DNA of 43,240 nucleotides from assembly GCA_015478645.1 (NCBI GenBank), contig JADMIL010000023.1:1-43240 (forward strand). The letters run 5' to 3'. The DNA is from Candidatus Binataceae bacterium. GTDB lineage: Bacteria; Desulfobacterota; Binatia; Binatales; Binataceae. Below, piece after piece: positions 33,689 through 42,200 of this stretch (position 1 is its first letter; each line of letters begins with the position of its first letter). Made by a program: the position numbers and the translations under genes. The notes beneath the pieces were generated by a model. The model was not told where the DNA came from, did not search any database, and was given only the letters and a program-made list of their open reading frames with translations.

Positions 33689-34600
33689 TTAGGACTGACG
33701 TTCTGCGGTCAGATTCTGCCGCTGATACCAGCCATCCAGGCGACGGATCGCTTCGCGCTGATGCGCGGCGCTCAGATGCGCGTAACGCTGCGTCATCAGT
33801 GAGCTTCGATGTCTCATCAACGCTTGCAGGGTGTACAGATCGACGCCACTCATTGCCGCACGCGATGCGAACGTGTGACGGAGATCATGAAAATGAAAGT
33901 CTTCAATGCCGGCGCCGCGAAGGGCAGGGTACCAGTATCGCTTGAGATTCTGGATGAATCCGCCTCTTGGCGCAGTGAACACGAACCCGCTTCTATCTTG
34001 GCCGCCTGCTTTCACGAGCACGTCCTTATGAACGCGGTTTCAACCAGTTCGGCATGGCCTCAAAAAGCGCAGATTCCTCCTCGTCATTGAGCCACCGGAG
34101 TCGCTTATTGTTTTCCTTGCAAAACTTGACCCTGCTTACCGGGTTTGACCCGACTGATTGCGCGCGGACGGCGCGCATGAAGATCGCGCGGAGCAACTTC
34201 CGGTGAAGGTTCACCGTGGCAGCGGAGAGCTCTCCGGCAAGCCTGTCGCGAAATGCCTCGATTTGAGCCGGGGTTATCGAATCGGCTCTGTCCCGGCCGA
34301 AAGCGCCGTGGAGCCGCCGATAGCCGATGTCTCCGCGCATGATTTCCCGGCCAGCCTTGAGCGCTGAACTCCTGTAGTCGGACAGGATCGACTCGAACGA
34401 GACGGCTTCTCGTCTTTCTGGCGCGAAGAAGCGCCCTTCTCGAATTTCGGTCTTTCGCTTTTCATACACGCGCCGAGCGAGACCTTTCGCTCCGATCTTC
34501 TCTGTTCACGCCCGTTGCGGTCAAAGTATCGCACCCACCAAATTCCGGAACCCGGCGCACGCTCGAACAGACCGCGGTCTTTTGCTTGTTTCCGAGCCAT
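33689..34600 (-). pseudogene. Tyrosine recombinase (integrase), frameshifted and internally deleted
   Basis: Three consecutive frames make one integrase. The N-terminal arm domain (MARKQAKDRGLFERAPGSGIWW) is open from 34600 to a one-base loss near 34496-34506. The core-binding domain runs 34469-34026 (EKRKTEIREG, then ITPAQIEAFRDRLAGELS and NKRLRWLNDEEESALFEAM). The catalytic domain remnant is 34021-33689 (HDLRHTFASR, the LMRHRSS histidine and the TQRYAHL tyrosine). Between NWLKPRS and LVKAGGQDRSGFVF about 50 residues are missing, including the Arg I box (GxRxxE) and the catalytic-Lys beta-hairpin. The integrase therefore cannot be active, even allowing for recoding of the frameshift. Confidence 0.85.
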
Positions 34601-34620
34601 ATTTGCCTCCTGGAATTAAG

Positions 34621-34908
34621 TCAGATGACGAGCCTATTCCGCTGCTCGCTCCAAGCAATAAGGTCGATCAGCCGATAGCGAACGCCTCGGGCGCCGATCT
34701 TCACCGAGGGCAACTCGCGACGATACGTCAGGTTGCGCACTGTGCCGAGTTCGAGGGCGAGAAACTCTGCAGCCTCTTCGGCCGTCATTAGCTGGAAGAG
34801 TTCTCGGACCTTGACCTCGCCGGCTGTGGCGCGGAGCGCCATCTTGAAGGCTTCCTGCGTTGCGGCAAAACCAGTGCTTTCTCGTATGGATTTAGACGTG
34901 AAACTCAT
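34621..34908 (-). CDS. Excisionase/AlpA-type helix-turn-helix protein
   Basis: 95 aa. The C-terminal half is a winged-helix DNA-binding domain of the kind found in excisionases (LMTAEEAAEFLALELGTVRN, then the wing LPSVKIGARGVRYRLIDLIAW). It lies 20 bases upstream of the integrase and is co-oriented, as xis-int pairs often are. The N-terminal 35 residues are not recognised, and there is no clear ribosome binding site at the ATG. A 14-base repeat motif resembling an operator lies 37-50 bases upstream. Confidence 0.8.
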   Translation of the reverse strand: MSFTSKSIRESTGFAATQEAFKMALRATAGEVKVRELFQLMTAEEAAEFLALELGTVRNLTYRRELPSVKIGARGVRYRLIDLIAWSEQRNRLVI

Positions 34909-34944
34909 GTGCGGGACCGTTCAGAGTCGAAATGCAATGGATTT

Positions 34945-34958
34945 AGCTACATAGCTAG
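34945..34958. promoter_or_regulatory. Operator-like motif upstream of the excisionase-like gene
   Basis: TAGCTACATAGCTA consists of two TAGCTA hexamers (each self-complementary) separated by CA. It matches the reverse complement of the motif upstream of trbC (42565-42578) at 12 of 14 positions. A shared regulator is inference. Confidence 0.5.
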
Positions 34959-35090
34959 CATTGGCGGAATTCTAACGCAAGAGGAAATGAGCGGCACGAA
35001 AACCGCGGTTCGACGCGGAGTCCCTTCGCTGCCTCCCGCCCGCGTCCCAAAGGGAAGGGCGTTTTGGTTTGTTTGCAGCATTTCGGAAAA
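34959..35090. other. Spacer with no recognisable gene
   Basis: The whole stretch 34909-35269 between the excisionase-like gene and the relaxase end is non-coding apart from the motif at 34945-34958 and the terminator at 35087-35125. Open frames here on both strands have no recognisable similarity. Confidence 0.5.
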
Positions 35091-35125
35091 GCGCCGCCCT
35101 CTCGACCGAATCTGGAGGGCGGCGC
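35087..35125 (-). terminator. Rho-independent terminator of the relaxase operon
   Basis: A perfect 11-bp stem (35091-35101 with 35115-35125; 13-nt loop) is followed on the - strand by TTTTCC. It lies 145 bases downstream of the relaxase stop and points in the relaxase direction. Confidence 0.75.
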
Positions 35126-35269
35126 AGGATTCTGAGATGCGCGTGGCGGAGCGCGAGCGGCGCGATGCGCCGCGTGGCCTCGCGGCGAAGCTTGCGCAGC
35201 CCGAGCGTCCGCGCTCACAGCGAAGCGCCGATGAAAAAATGTTTCGACGGCAGGGTTCGGCAAGACCAG

Positions 35270-37999
35270 TCACCTTCTGATGCCGTGGGCAGGTGTGATG
35301 TTCTGGCGCGGCGGTTCTCTAACTATCTGGATATCGCGACCGGCGTTTAGGTTGAGCCGTTCCAGGGCGATCGACTTTTCGCGATTGCGCCCCACGGCTG
35401 AGTCGAGTCTGGCACGGTCGTCGGTGTACAGGCTCATCGCGTGCCGCGCGCGACTGATCGAGACGTAAAACTGTTTACGGTTGACGAGTTCAGCCGAGCG
35501 AACGGTATCGATATTAGCGATCACACGATCAACCGTGGCGCCCTGGCTGGAATGCGAGGTCGAGGCGTAGCCGTAGTCGATGTGCTTCAGACGATCGACT
35601 GCCGCGCTGATCTCGCGCCTGTTATCGCTGCGCAGGCGCGCTTTGCGATCGTCGATGGCGATTACGGTCGCGAATTCTCCATTGGCGACGCCAAGCGCGC
35701 GATCCGGCGCGCGGAATTGAATCCGGTCGCCTACGCCGAGCACGCGGCGCTCCTGATGAAAGACCTCGACTCCGGACAATCGCGAGGGATCGTAGCTGAC
35801 AGCTTTTCCGCTTTCATCGCGCACCACCATTTGATTCTGTTCCGAATCGATTGCTTCGATGCGGGCATAACTTCCGCGGGCGATGCCCAGGCGCGCACTA
35901 CCACGCCGGAATCGGAGCACGTCGCCGACGTCGTAACTCTGCGCTCGTTTGCGCTGAGGCCGGGTCAGCGCGCGGTTTACGAGCACGATTTGTTCTCGTC
36001 CGTCGGAGCTGATGTGCCCGCGTTCCTTGAGGGCCGTGCGAATTGCGGCGTTCAACTCGCGACGCTCGTCATTCGCTGGACTGACGACCAGAACTCGCTC
36101 CCCGAATTGATGGGCAGCAACGTACTCGCGCGCGATCGCCGCGTGGCGCGCATTCGGATCGACCATCTCGCGGATGCGGCCCTGCTGCTCGAGGAGCGCA
36201 ATTGCCTGTCCGACCTCTCCGCGCGAAGCGAGCGTGACCGCCTCGCGCAATCCGGGATCGAGTTGGCGACGAATGGTCTCCAATCGCGCGACGAGCATGC
36301 CCGCTTGTTGCATCTGTTGGATGGGCCGGCCCGCCTCGATGGCGTGGTGCTGGCGCTGGTCGCCGACGAAGACGACCCGACCGACTTCGGCCTGTCGCGC
36401 CTTGTGCAGCAGCGCGTTCATCTGGCGAGTGCCGAGCAGGCTCGACTCATCGATGATCCACAGTTCTTTTCGCGCGCGGTCGGAAAGCGGGCTGGCGAGC
36501 AGGCTCGCCACAGTCCGGGATTCGAGTCCGGCTTCGGAGAGCGCTTTCACGGCGCGCGTGGTCGGTGCGAACCCGCGTACCCCGTAGCCAGCGCTCTCAG
36601 CGAAGTCGTTGAGCGCTCCGACCGTGGTGGTCTTCGCTGCGCCTGCTCGCCCTTCGATCGAGGTAAGCCAATCGGTAGCAGCCAGCGTCAGCACTGCGGC
36701 CTGTGCCTGCTCGGCGGATAGCGAACGCGCGGCTGCCCAATTGCGCGCGTTTGGTTCAGTGGTGACTGCTTGGGCGTGCGCTCTGCCGGCGCGCATGAGT
36801 TCGACATTCTCGCGCTCCAGCGCCGCCATCTCCGGGGTAGTGTAGACGACTCCCGGAAACGAAGGGGAGACAGCGAGGGCGATTAGATCGCCAAGTGATT
36901 CCCGAACGCCGGTCTCCCGCCGCACGCCCTCGAGATCGGCGACTCCCATCGCATACTGAAGAGCGGTGCGTTCGAGCGCGCGCCGATCCGTGACGGCTTC
37001 GCGTTCAGTGTTGTGAGCTACGCTGAAGCTGACCGCTTCTTCTGTCGCGGCCGGAGAAACCGTCAGCGAGGGGCCGCGTGCGAGCGCGCGTTCTGAAATC
37101 TCGGTGAGAGCGATTCGATTGTCATGAGCGCGCACCTTCCATTCCGCGCGAAGCTTGTTTTCGTCGCGCGATTCTTTGGCCAGCCTGCTCTGATGGGCGG
37201 CGATCTGGGCCGCGGCCGCTCCGGTCGAGTTTTGGCGGGTAAGAAGTGCTTCGATGTCCTGGCGACGACGCGAGAAGGCCATTACCTGCCCGCGCGTGTA
37301 GCCGTCAAGCTCCCAGCGTCCGTCTCGTCCGGCGATCTCGACCGGGTATCCGAGTTGCTGAACTTCGCGGGCCAGCTCCGAGCGATAGACGGCGGTCGCG
37401 AAGCTCTGCGCGCGATAGATCTCGATCGGGTCGAGACTCCGCCACATACCGTCCGGCCGCAGCGTCATGTTGGCGATGACGACGTGGGTGTGAAGGTGAG
37501 GGTCGGGACCGAAGCCGTCGTTAACTCCACTGGCAGGCCGAGCGGCAATGTGATCGAAGCGCGCGGCGACGATATTGCCGGTCACGACCCATTCGCTGCC
37601 GCCTCGGCGGCGCGAGAGCGCATATTGTTCGAGTTCTATGAGTGCCCGACTGACTGCCTGACGGTGCGCCTCGATAAGGCGATGATCGCCTCCGACGAGG
37701 CCTTGAATGCTCACCGACTTCGGTGCGTTGAAGGTCGCGTCCCAGCCAGCGCGCCGGTCGTCGTAGCCGTTCGCCTTATGAACGAGCACCTCACCGGACG
37801 CCGGACGAAGCCCGCGCAGCACGGCCCGAAAATCCTCCTCGCTGACTGCTCCGCTCAGCCCGAGAGTCTCCGCAGCTCTCCCGTACCACTGGCCGGTGAC
37901 GCGGTGGGACTCGGTATAATAGTCGTCCTCGGAGTATTTCTCCTGATAGTAGGTCTCGGCCTGGCGGACGCTGAGCGCGCCTTTCGACATTACCAGCAT
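35270..37999 (-). CDS. MOBF-family conjugative relaxase-helicase (TrwC/TraI type)
   Basis: 909 aa. Nicks the transferred strand at oriT, stays covalently bound to it and unwinds the DNA. The relaxase domain (about 1-300) has the double tyrosines Y17/Y18 and Y27/Y28 (YYQEKYSEDDYY), D87 in GWDATFNAPKSVS and the metal triad H168/H170/H172 (DPHLHTH). The helicase domain has Walker A GRAGAAKTTT at 450-459, where the usual second Gly is Ala, Walker B WIIDES near 513-518, and the C-terminal motifs STSHSSQGATVD and FYVSISRAR. Uninterrupted, unlike its neighbours. It starts three bases after the coupling-protein stop, in the R388 trwA-trwB-trwC order; ATG at 37990 is an alternative start. Confidence 0.92.
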   Translation of the reverse strand: MLVMSKGALSVRQAETYYQEKYSEDDYYTESHRVTGQWYGRAAETLGLSGAVSEEDFRAVLRGLRPASGEVLVHKANGYDDRRAGWDATFNAPKSVSIQGLVGGDHRLIEAHRQAVSRALIELEQYALSRRRGGSEWVVTGNIVAARFDHIAARPASGVNDGFGPDPHLHTHVVIANMTLRPDGMWRSLDPIEIYRAQSFATAVYRSELAREVQQLGYPVEIAGRDGRWELDGYTRGQVMAFSRRRQDIEALLTRQNSTGAAAAQIAAHQSRLAKESRDENKLRAEWKVRAHDNRIALTEISERALARGPSLTVSPAATEEAVSFSVAHNTEREAVTDRRALERTALQYAMGVADLEGVRRETGVRESLGDLIALAVSPSFPGVVYTTPEMAALERENVELMRAGRAHAQAVTTEPNARNWAAARSLSAEQAQAAVLTLAATDWLTSIEGRAGAAKTTTVGALNDFAESAGYGVRGFAPTTRAVKALSEAGLESRTVASLLASPLSDRARKELWIIDESSLLGTRQMNALLHKARQAEVGRVVFVGDQRQHHAIEAGRPIQQMQQAGMLVARLETIRRQLDPGLREAVTLASRGEVGQAIALLEQQGRIREMVDPNARHAAIAREYVAAHQFGERVLVVSPANDERRELNAAIRTALKERGHISSDGREQIVLVNRALTRPQRKRAQSYDVGDVLRFRRGSARLGIARGSYARIEAIDSEQNQMVVRDESGKAVSYDPSRLSGVEVFHQERRVLGVGDRIQFRAPDRALGVANGEFATVIAIDDRKARLRSDNRREISAAVDRLKHIDYGYASTSHSSQGATVDRVIANIDTVRSAELVNRKQFYVSISRARHAMSLYTDDRARLDSAVGRNREKSIALERLNLNAGRDIQIVREPPRQNITPAHGIRR

Positions 38000-38002
38000 G
38001 GC

Positions 38003-39783
38003 TCAGATCCGTTTCCTTCGTATGCTCGCCGCTGCGGGACGAAGCGCGATCACCTGCGATCGTCGCGCTGGATTCATCGGGGCAGACAGATTGATGCGCG
38101 GGATGAAAGCTTCCTGCCGGACTTGCGGCGCGAGATAGTCCAAACGCACTAACGAGCGGTGATGACCGGTGACGCAGAGGTAGCCAGATAGCGGCTGGAG
38201 CAATTGCATTTCGGCGGGCATCACCGCCGGTTCCGTCGTTCGCTGTTCGCGAATGCCGAACGAGTATTGCTCTCGATGACTCGCGTTGGCGCTCAGGTGG
38301 CCGCGCTCAACCTCGCGCTCGCCGATCTGCGCACTGCACCATTGGGCGGTCTCAGGTTCGCCGGTTCTGAGAATCAGCTTGGTGGCGGGCGAGGCGACCA
38401 AGGTGGCGGCCTGGTTGACGCCGTAGATGGTCCGCAGTTGCGTAATAGCCTGAAAGCCGAGCACGACCGCCAACCCGCGCTTGCGTCCGCGGACGACCAG
38501 ATCCTCGAGCTTCGCTTGCCGTCTCAGGACCGGAAGCTCGTCTGCAACGATCCAGACCTGTTCCCGTCGGCGCGGCATAAGTTCCCGGCTCAGCAGGCGG
38601 TGGATGATGCAATCCAGCCAGACGCTCTGCAACTGAAGCGCTGCGTCTTTGGATTCTTCCGACGAGGTCAGGAACAGCCCGCCCTGCCGCTTCGCCGACC
38701 AATCGAAAGCGCTCCAGCTTCGCGACGCGTTCTCGGGCAAGTAGTGAAAGGCCCTGGTTGCGTTGGCGGCGGTGGCGACGATGCCGGCGCCCTGCTCGTG
38801 CGCTCCGGGATCGATCAGCGCTTCGGCTGGCGTCCCTATGAGCGCCCGTCTGAGTTCGGCCCGCGGCAGCGTGAGCAGGCGCGGGATCGACGACGCTTCC
38901 CTGGGCTCGGCGATCCGGAAGATGCTGGTCAGGAGCGTCCGGCTGCTCTGACGGAAGAAGAAGCTCGCCCCGCCCTCGTGATAGGCGTCCGGTGGGTCCG
39001 GGAGGAGCGAGGCGGCCAGCGCCTCGCAGTGGCGTCGTGACTTTCATCGCGGAGCTCGCGCCACGGTGACCAGCGCGGGCAACGGGCATCGAGCGGATTG
39101 AGGATGGAGTCGCCGCGCCCGGGTTGATAGAATTCCGAGACGAACTCGCACTCGGGATCGACCACGACCGCGGTTTCGCCGCGCTCCTCAATCTGCCGAA
39201 GCAGCGAACGTATCGCGACCGACTTGCCGGACCCGGTCGAGCCGGTGACGAGAAAGTGTTGGCACTCGAGGGCGCGCGGTATGCGAACGCCAGCGAGCCG
39301 GATGCCCGCGCGGCGGGCGAGGTTGCGCGCTGGAACCAGAGTGACGCCGCGAATATGTCTGGCTTCGCCCGGACCGCTGCGCACAAAGAGAACCGCTACG
39401 GCGGCGGCTTCGATCAGACCGGTCAGCGCCGCTCCCCATGGTGCGTAGTGCCAGTACCACGCAGCGAACGAGCCGCCGAGATAATACTTGTAATTGAGAA
39501 AGGCGTACATGCTGGTGATGGTGTAGCGTCCGCCGCGATAGGGGAGCGATGCGAAGGTCAGCGGAATCTCCTGGGTCAGGAACCACGCCAGAAACCAGCG
39601 GATGAAGTAGCGATGCGCAGCGGGACCGCCATAATGCCCGCTCCAGTGCCAGACCAAGCATACGGTCATCTCGACCCAGAGCGCCGCGGTCAGGAGGACG
39701 CAACGCAACGCCTCTCTGAGTCTGAACTCCAGCGAAGCATAAAGGGCGCGTTCGTGGATTGCCTGACGAATGGAGGACGTCAT
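38003..39783 (-). pseudogene. VirD4/TrwB/TraD-type coupling protein, single frameshift
   Basis: The DNA-pumping ATPase that links the relaxosome to the type IV secretion channel. The N-terminal part (frame open from 39783) has two or three membrane segments (about residues 28-46, 59-78 and 117-135) and Walker A GSTGSGKS at 181-188. Near 39021-39030 one base is missing; the sequence continues in another frame with EALAASLLPDPPDAYHEGG and joins the C-terminal part (38740-38003), which holds Walker B VWIVADELPVL and the RKRGLAVVLGFQAITQL segment. Restoring one base gives about 593 aa, a usual length. It overlaps the upstream RHH gene by four bases. A sequencing error is possible, but other breaks nearby favour decay. 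Confidence 0.85.
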
Positions 39784-40124
39784 GATTGGGTCTCCTCGCT
39801 CTTCAGCACCTGCGCGACGTGTTCCTTGGCGGTCTGCTCGGCGGTGTCGATGATCTCGTCGACCACCTCCGCTCCCAGCGTGTGGTCCAGCGAATGCAAG
39901 ATGACGGAGCGGGTCTTGGCGACCTCGAAGATGAGCTGCGCGTACTCATCCAAGGATTGGATTTTTGGCCGAGGTTCCATCGCTGACCGACTGGCGTCGA
40001 GGTAGCGCGCGGCGATAATCTCGCGAATCAGATCGCTTTCGGTCACGCTTCGGCGGCGCGCTTCGGCTGCGAGTTGATCGGCGATTTCCTGCGGGACTCG
40101 GGTTGAGATCGATCGGGTGCTCAT
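39780..40124 (-). CDS. Ribbon-helix-helix protein, probable TrwA-like relaxosome accessory
   Basis: 114 aa from the ATG at 40124, with GGAGA upstream. The N-terminal ribbon-helix-helix (RSISTRVPQEIADQLAAEAR, then SVTESDLIREIIAARYLD) is the DNA-binding fold of TrwA/TraY and CopG/Arc proteins. The rest is helical and acidic. It overlaps the coupling-protein start by four bases and lies first in the RHH-coupling-relaxase operon, the position of TrwA in R388, where it binds oriT and represses the operon. The function here is inferred from position and fold. Confidence 0.8.
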   Translation of the reverse strand: MSTRSISTRVPQEIADQLAAEARRRSVTESDLIREIIAARYLDASRSAMEPRPKIQSLDEYAQLIFEVAKTRSVILHSLDHTLGAEVVDEIIDTAEQTAKEHVAQVLKSEETQS

Positions 40125-40145
40125 GGCAGTTTCTCCAAGGGTTGC

Positions 40146-40305
40146 TGTAGACGGGTGTTTACGCTGATTTGGCGGGGGTTTAGACGGCTTCGCACGTGTT
40201 CCTGTAGACAGCGTCTGCTCAATGTTTACGGGCACTTGCACGAATCGCGTTCATCCAGGCGATGAGTGACGTGTCACGTATGGACCGCGCCCCTCAAGGG
40301 CGCGG
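40146..40305. other. Candidate origin of transfer (oriT) and operator region
   Basis: This non-coding stretch directly upstream of the RHH gene has TAGAC-containing repeats (at 40148, 40181 and 40205), two TGTTTACG motifs (40156-40163 and 40223-40230), a GTGAC-GT-GTCAC palindrome (40266-40277), and a perfect 8-bp hairpin (40285-40292 with 40298-40305, loop CTCAA). In R388-type systems oriT with inverted repeats and TrwA sites lies exactly here. No nic site could be assigned by comparison. Confidence 0.4.
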
Positions 40306-40568
40306 CAGCGGAAGCCGGCAGTCAGCAGGAAACCGGTTGCGGTCGCGTATACGGCCTGTCTGCGGGGCACGACTGACGGTTGCCCCAGGCCCCGATGGAA
40401 ATCCGCGCACTCGCGCCTAATCGAACGAATGGCCTCGAAGGCCCGACACGTCGCAGGCTTTAGTGAGTGCCGGTCTGACCGGTTCGCCAACACTGCGGTT
40501 CTTAACCCGCGCAACCTTGGGTGGGATTCGAACATAGACTCCGTCTTCCGGCTTTGCCTGCTCTGGTA
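40306..40568. other. 263-base spacer between oriT candidate and IS110 transposase end
   Basis: No gene is recognised. One end of the IS110 element must lie in or near this stretch, but the boundary could not be fixed. Open frames across it on the - strand are shadows or run into the transposase region in another frame. Confidence 0.4.
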
Positions 40569-41747
40569 TTAAAGCGGCTTTTCCGCCCGCCCTCTCACCG
40601 GCCTCGAGGGCGGCAGGGAAGCCGCCGGTTTCGGATCCGCGACGACGCGCACTGCACCGCGCCGGCCAGTCTGCTGGCCCAGCGGTGCGCGCGGCGCCCG
40701 CGTTCCACGGTCTGCGCTCTGGTTCGGACGTGGTGGGAACGGGCGATAGTGCTCGCCGCTGCTCAAGAGCTTCCACGCTACGCGAGCGTTCTTGTTGGCC
40801 AGTGCGACCGCGGCGATGTTGGGTCCCCGCCGCGCCTTCAGACCCTCCGCCCACGCACCATGTGCACCGCGCCAGCGCGAGTTGATGCGCAGCGCCGCGC
40901 GAGCACCGTGGATCGGCAGTGTGCGCAGATACGTGTCGCCACGTTTGCTGATGCCCAGCATCACCGTCTTGCCGCCGCTGGCGCGATGTTTCGGCACCAG
41001 TCCCAGATAGGCCGCCAACTCGCGCCCGCTTCTGAATTCGCGTGCATTACCCACCGCAGCCACCAGCGCGGTGGCAGTGAGTTCACCGATGCCGGGGACT
41101 TCCGCCAGCCGCTGGCAGCGTTCGTCTTGACGCAACAAACGGCGCACCCGCAAGTCGTAGTCATGCAGCCGCTGCTCCATGAACTTGAGCCGCTCGCTCA
41201 TCTCCGCGATCAGCTCCAGCAGCAGTCCGCTCAACCGCTGTTCCCGATTCTCGAGAATGGCCGGCAGGGCGCGCCTGAGCGGGGCGAACCCCTTGCCGAT
41301 GACGATCCCATATTCCGCCAGCAGTCCGCGCACCTGGTTGCTCAGCGCGATCCGCGTCTTCACCAGCTGCGCGCGTATCCGATGCACCGCCTGCACATCC
41401 TGCTGTGCGATACTTTTGACGGCGACAAAGCGCATGGTCGGCCGCCGCACCGCCTCGCAGATTGCCTCGGCATCGGCGGTGTCGTTCTTGTTGGCTTTCA
41501 CGTAGGGCTTGACGAACCGCGGCGCCATCAGCCGCACCTGATGGCTATGTTTCTGAATTTCCCGCGCCCAGTAGTTGGAAGTCGGGCAGGCCTCTATACC
41601 CACCAGACACGGCGGCAGCTGCGCCATGAAGATAGTCAGTTGCTGGCGAGTGAGCGCTTTACTCACTACCGCCTTCCCGCGCGCATCGCAGCCGTGCACC
41701 CGGAAGATGTTCTTTGCCAGATCAATTCCCAACGTTGTAATCTTCAT
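40569..41747 (-). CDS. IS110-family transposase
   Basis: 392 aa DEDD-type recombinase. The N-terminal RuvC-like domain has D9 (GIDLAKN), E52 (GIEAC) and D89/D92 (NKNDTADA). The C-terminal Tnp_20 domain has VPGIGELTATALVAAVG, AYLGLVPKH and the nucleophile-region ASGGKTVMLGISKRGD with its serine (S258). All four acidic residues and the serine are present, so it is probably active. A GAGGAGGG ribosome binding site lies just before the ATG. The C-terminal 50 residues after GEHYRPFP are an Arg/Pro-rich tail not needed for the fold. It separates DUF2274/trbC from the mobilization genes. Confidence 0.93.
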   Translation of the reverse strand: MKITTLGIDLAKNIFRVHGCDARGKAVVSKALTRQQLTIFMAQLPPCLVGIEACPTSNYWAREIQKHSHQVRLMAPRFVKPYVKANKNDTADAEAICEAVRRPTMRFVAVKSIAQQDVQAVHRIRAQLVKTRIALSNQVRGLLAEYGIVIGKGFAPLRRALPAILENREQRLSGLLLELIAEMSERLKFMEQRLHDYDLRVRRLLRQDERCQRLAEVPGIGELTATALVAAVGNAREFRSGRELAAYLGLVPKHRASGGKTVMLGISKRGDTYLRTLPIHGARAALRINSRWRGAHGAWAEGLKARRGPNIAAVALANKNARVAWKLLSSGEHYRPFPPRPNQSADRGTRAPRAPLGQQTGRRGAVRVVADPKPAASLPPSRPVRGRAEKPL

Positions 41748-41890
41748 CTCCGGACCCTCCTCGCTTCGCTGTTGTCGATGGTCGAACGTACCATCGTGGC
41801 CCTTCGAGGCCGTTATCCAAGCGGGGAGCGGTCCATCCCATCAGTCGTAAACACGTGCGAAGCACGTCTGCCGACTTTCCGCTGATGGCG
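41748..41890 (-). ncRNA. Candidate IS110 bridge RNA / structured leader
   Basis: IS110-group elements carry a structured non-coding RNA in the end upstream of the transposase; it pairs with target and donor DNA. Here the leader has three hairpins: 41777-41782 with 41790-41795 (GATGGT/ACCATC), 41798-41801 with 41808-41811, and a perfect 6-bp stem 41853-41858 with 41862-41867 (GAA loop). Exact RNA ends and guide loops could not be assigned. Confidence 0.45.
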
Positions 41891-41891
41891 G

Positions 41892-42166
41892 TCACGATTC
41901 GCGCTTGGCGCTGCCGTTGGACGAAGACGAACTGGGGCGGCGATAATGACTGCGACCGCTGGAACGTGACCAACTCTGGAACTCACGGTCAGCTTGGAGG
42001 AAGGCACCGAGAATCTCCGGAATCAGCGCCTTCGACTCCACGGCGTCGCCATGAACGTGCTCGTAGTAGCGCGCGTAACCCTCGAGGGCAGCATTCAGGT
42101 CGCCGGCTAGCGTCACGCGCGTACTTGCTCGGAACGAAGCGGCTTTGCGATGCGTGCGAGTTTCAT
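41892..42166 (-). pseudogene. DUF2274 protein of a trb operon, frameshifted near its start
   Basis: GGAGG six bases before an ATG at 42166 begins MKLARIAKPLRSEQVR, but the frame meets a TGA after 17 codons. The matching continuation VTLAGDLNAALEGYARYYEHVHG and ALIPEILGAFLQADREFQSW is two bases out of frame; an extra CG in a CGCGCG run near 42114-42121 explains it. The continuation is the DUF2274 fold, normally encoded at the end of trb-type conjugation operons after trbI. The C-terminal Ser-rich tail may be non-native sequence near the IS110 insertion. Function of the family is unknown. Confidence 0.75.
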
Positions 42167-42200
42167 ATCGGACCTCCAATGGTCGCTAAAAAGGGACTGC

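Noticed and set aside
35441-36721. 426-codon open frame on the + strand opposite the relaxase
   Set aside because: The - strand encodes clear helicase motifs over the same bases; the + frame shows no domain.
40508-40530. GGGATTCGAAC-like T-arm sequence suggesting a tRNA or second att site
   Set aside because: No acceptor stem, anticodon arm or CCA could be placed around it, and it does not match the tRNA-Val fragment at 31732-31776.
40521-41885. 454-codon open frame on the + strand opposite the IS110 transposase
   Set aside because: Antisense shadow; all catalytic residues of the transposase are on the - strand.
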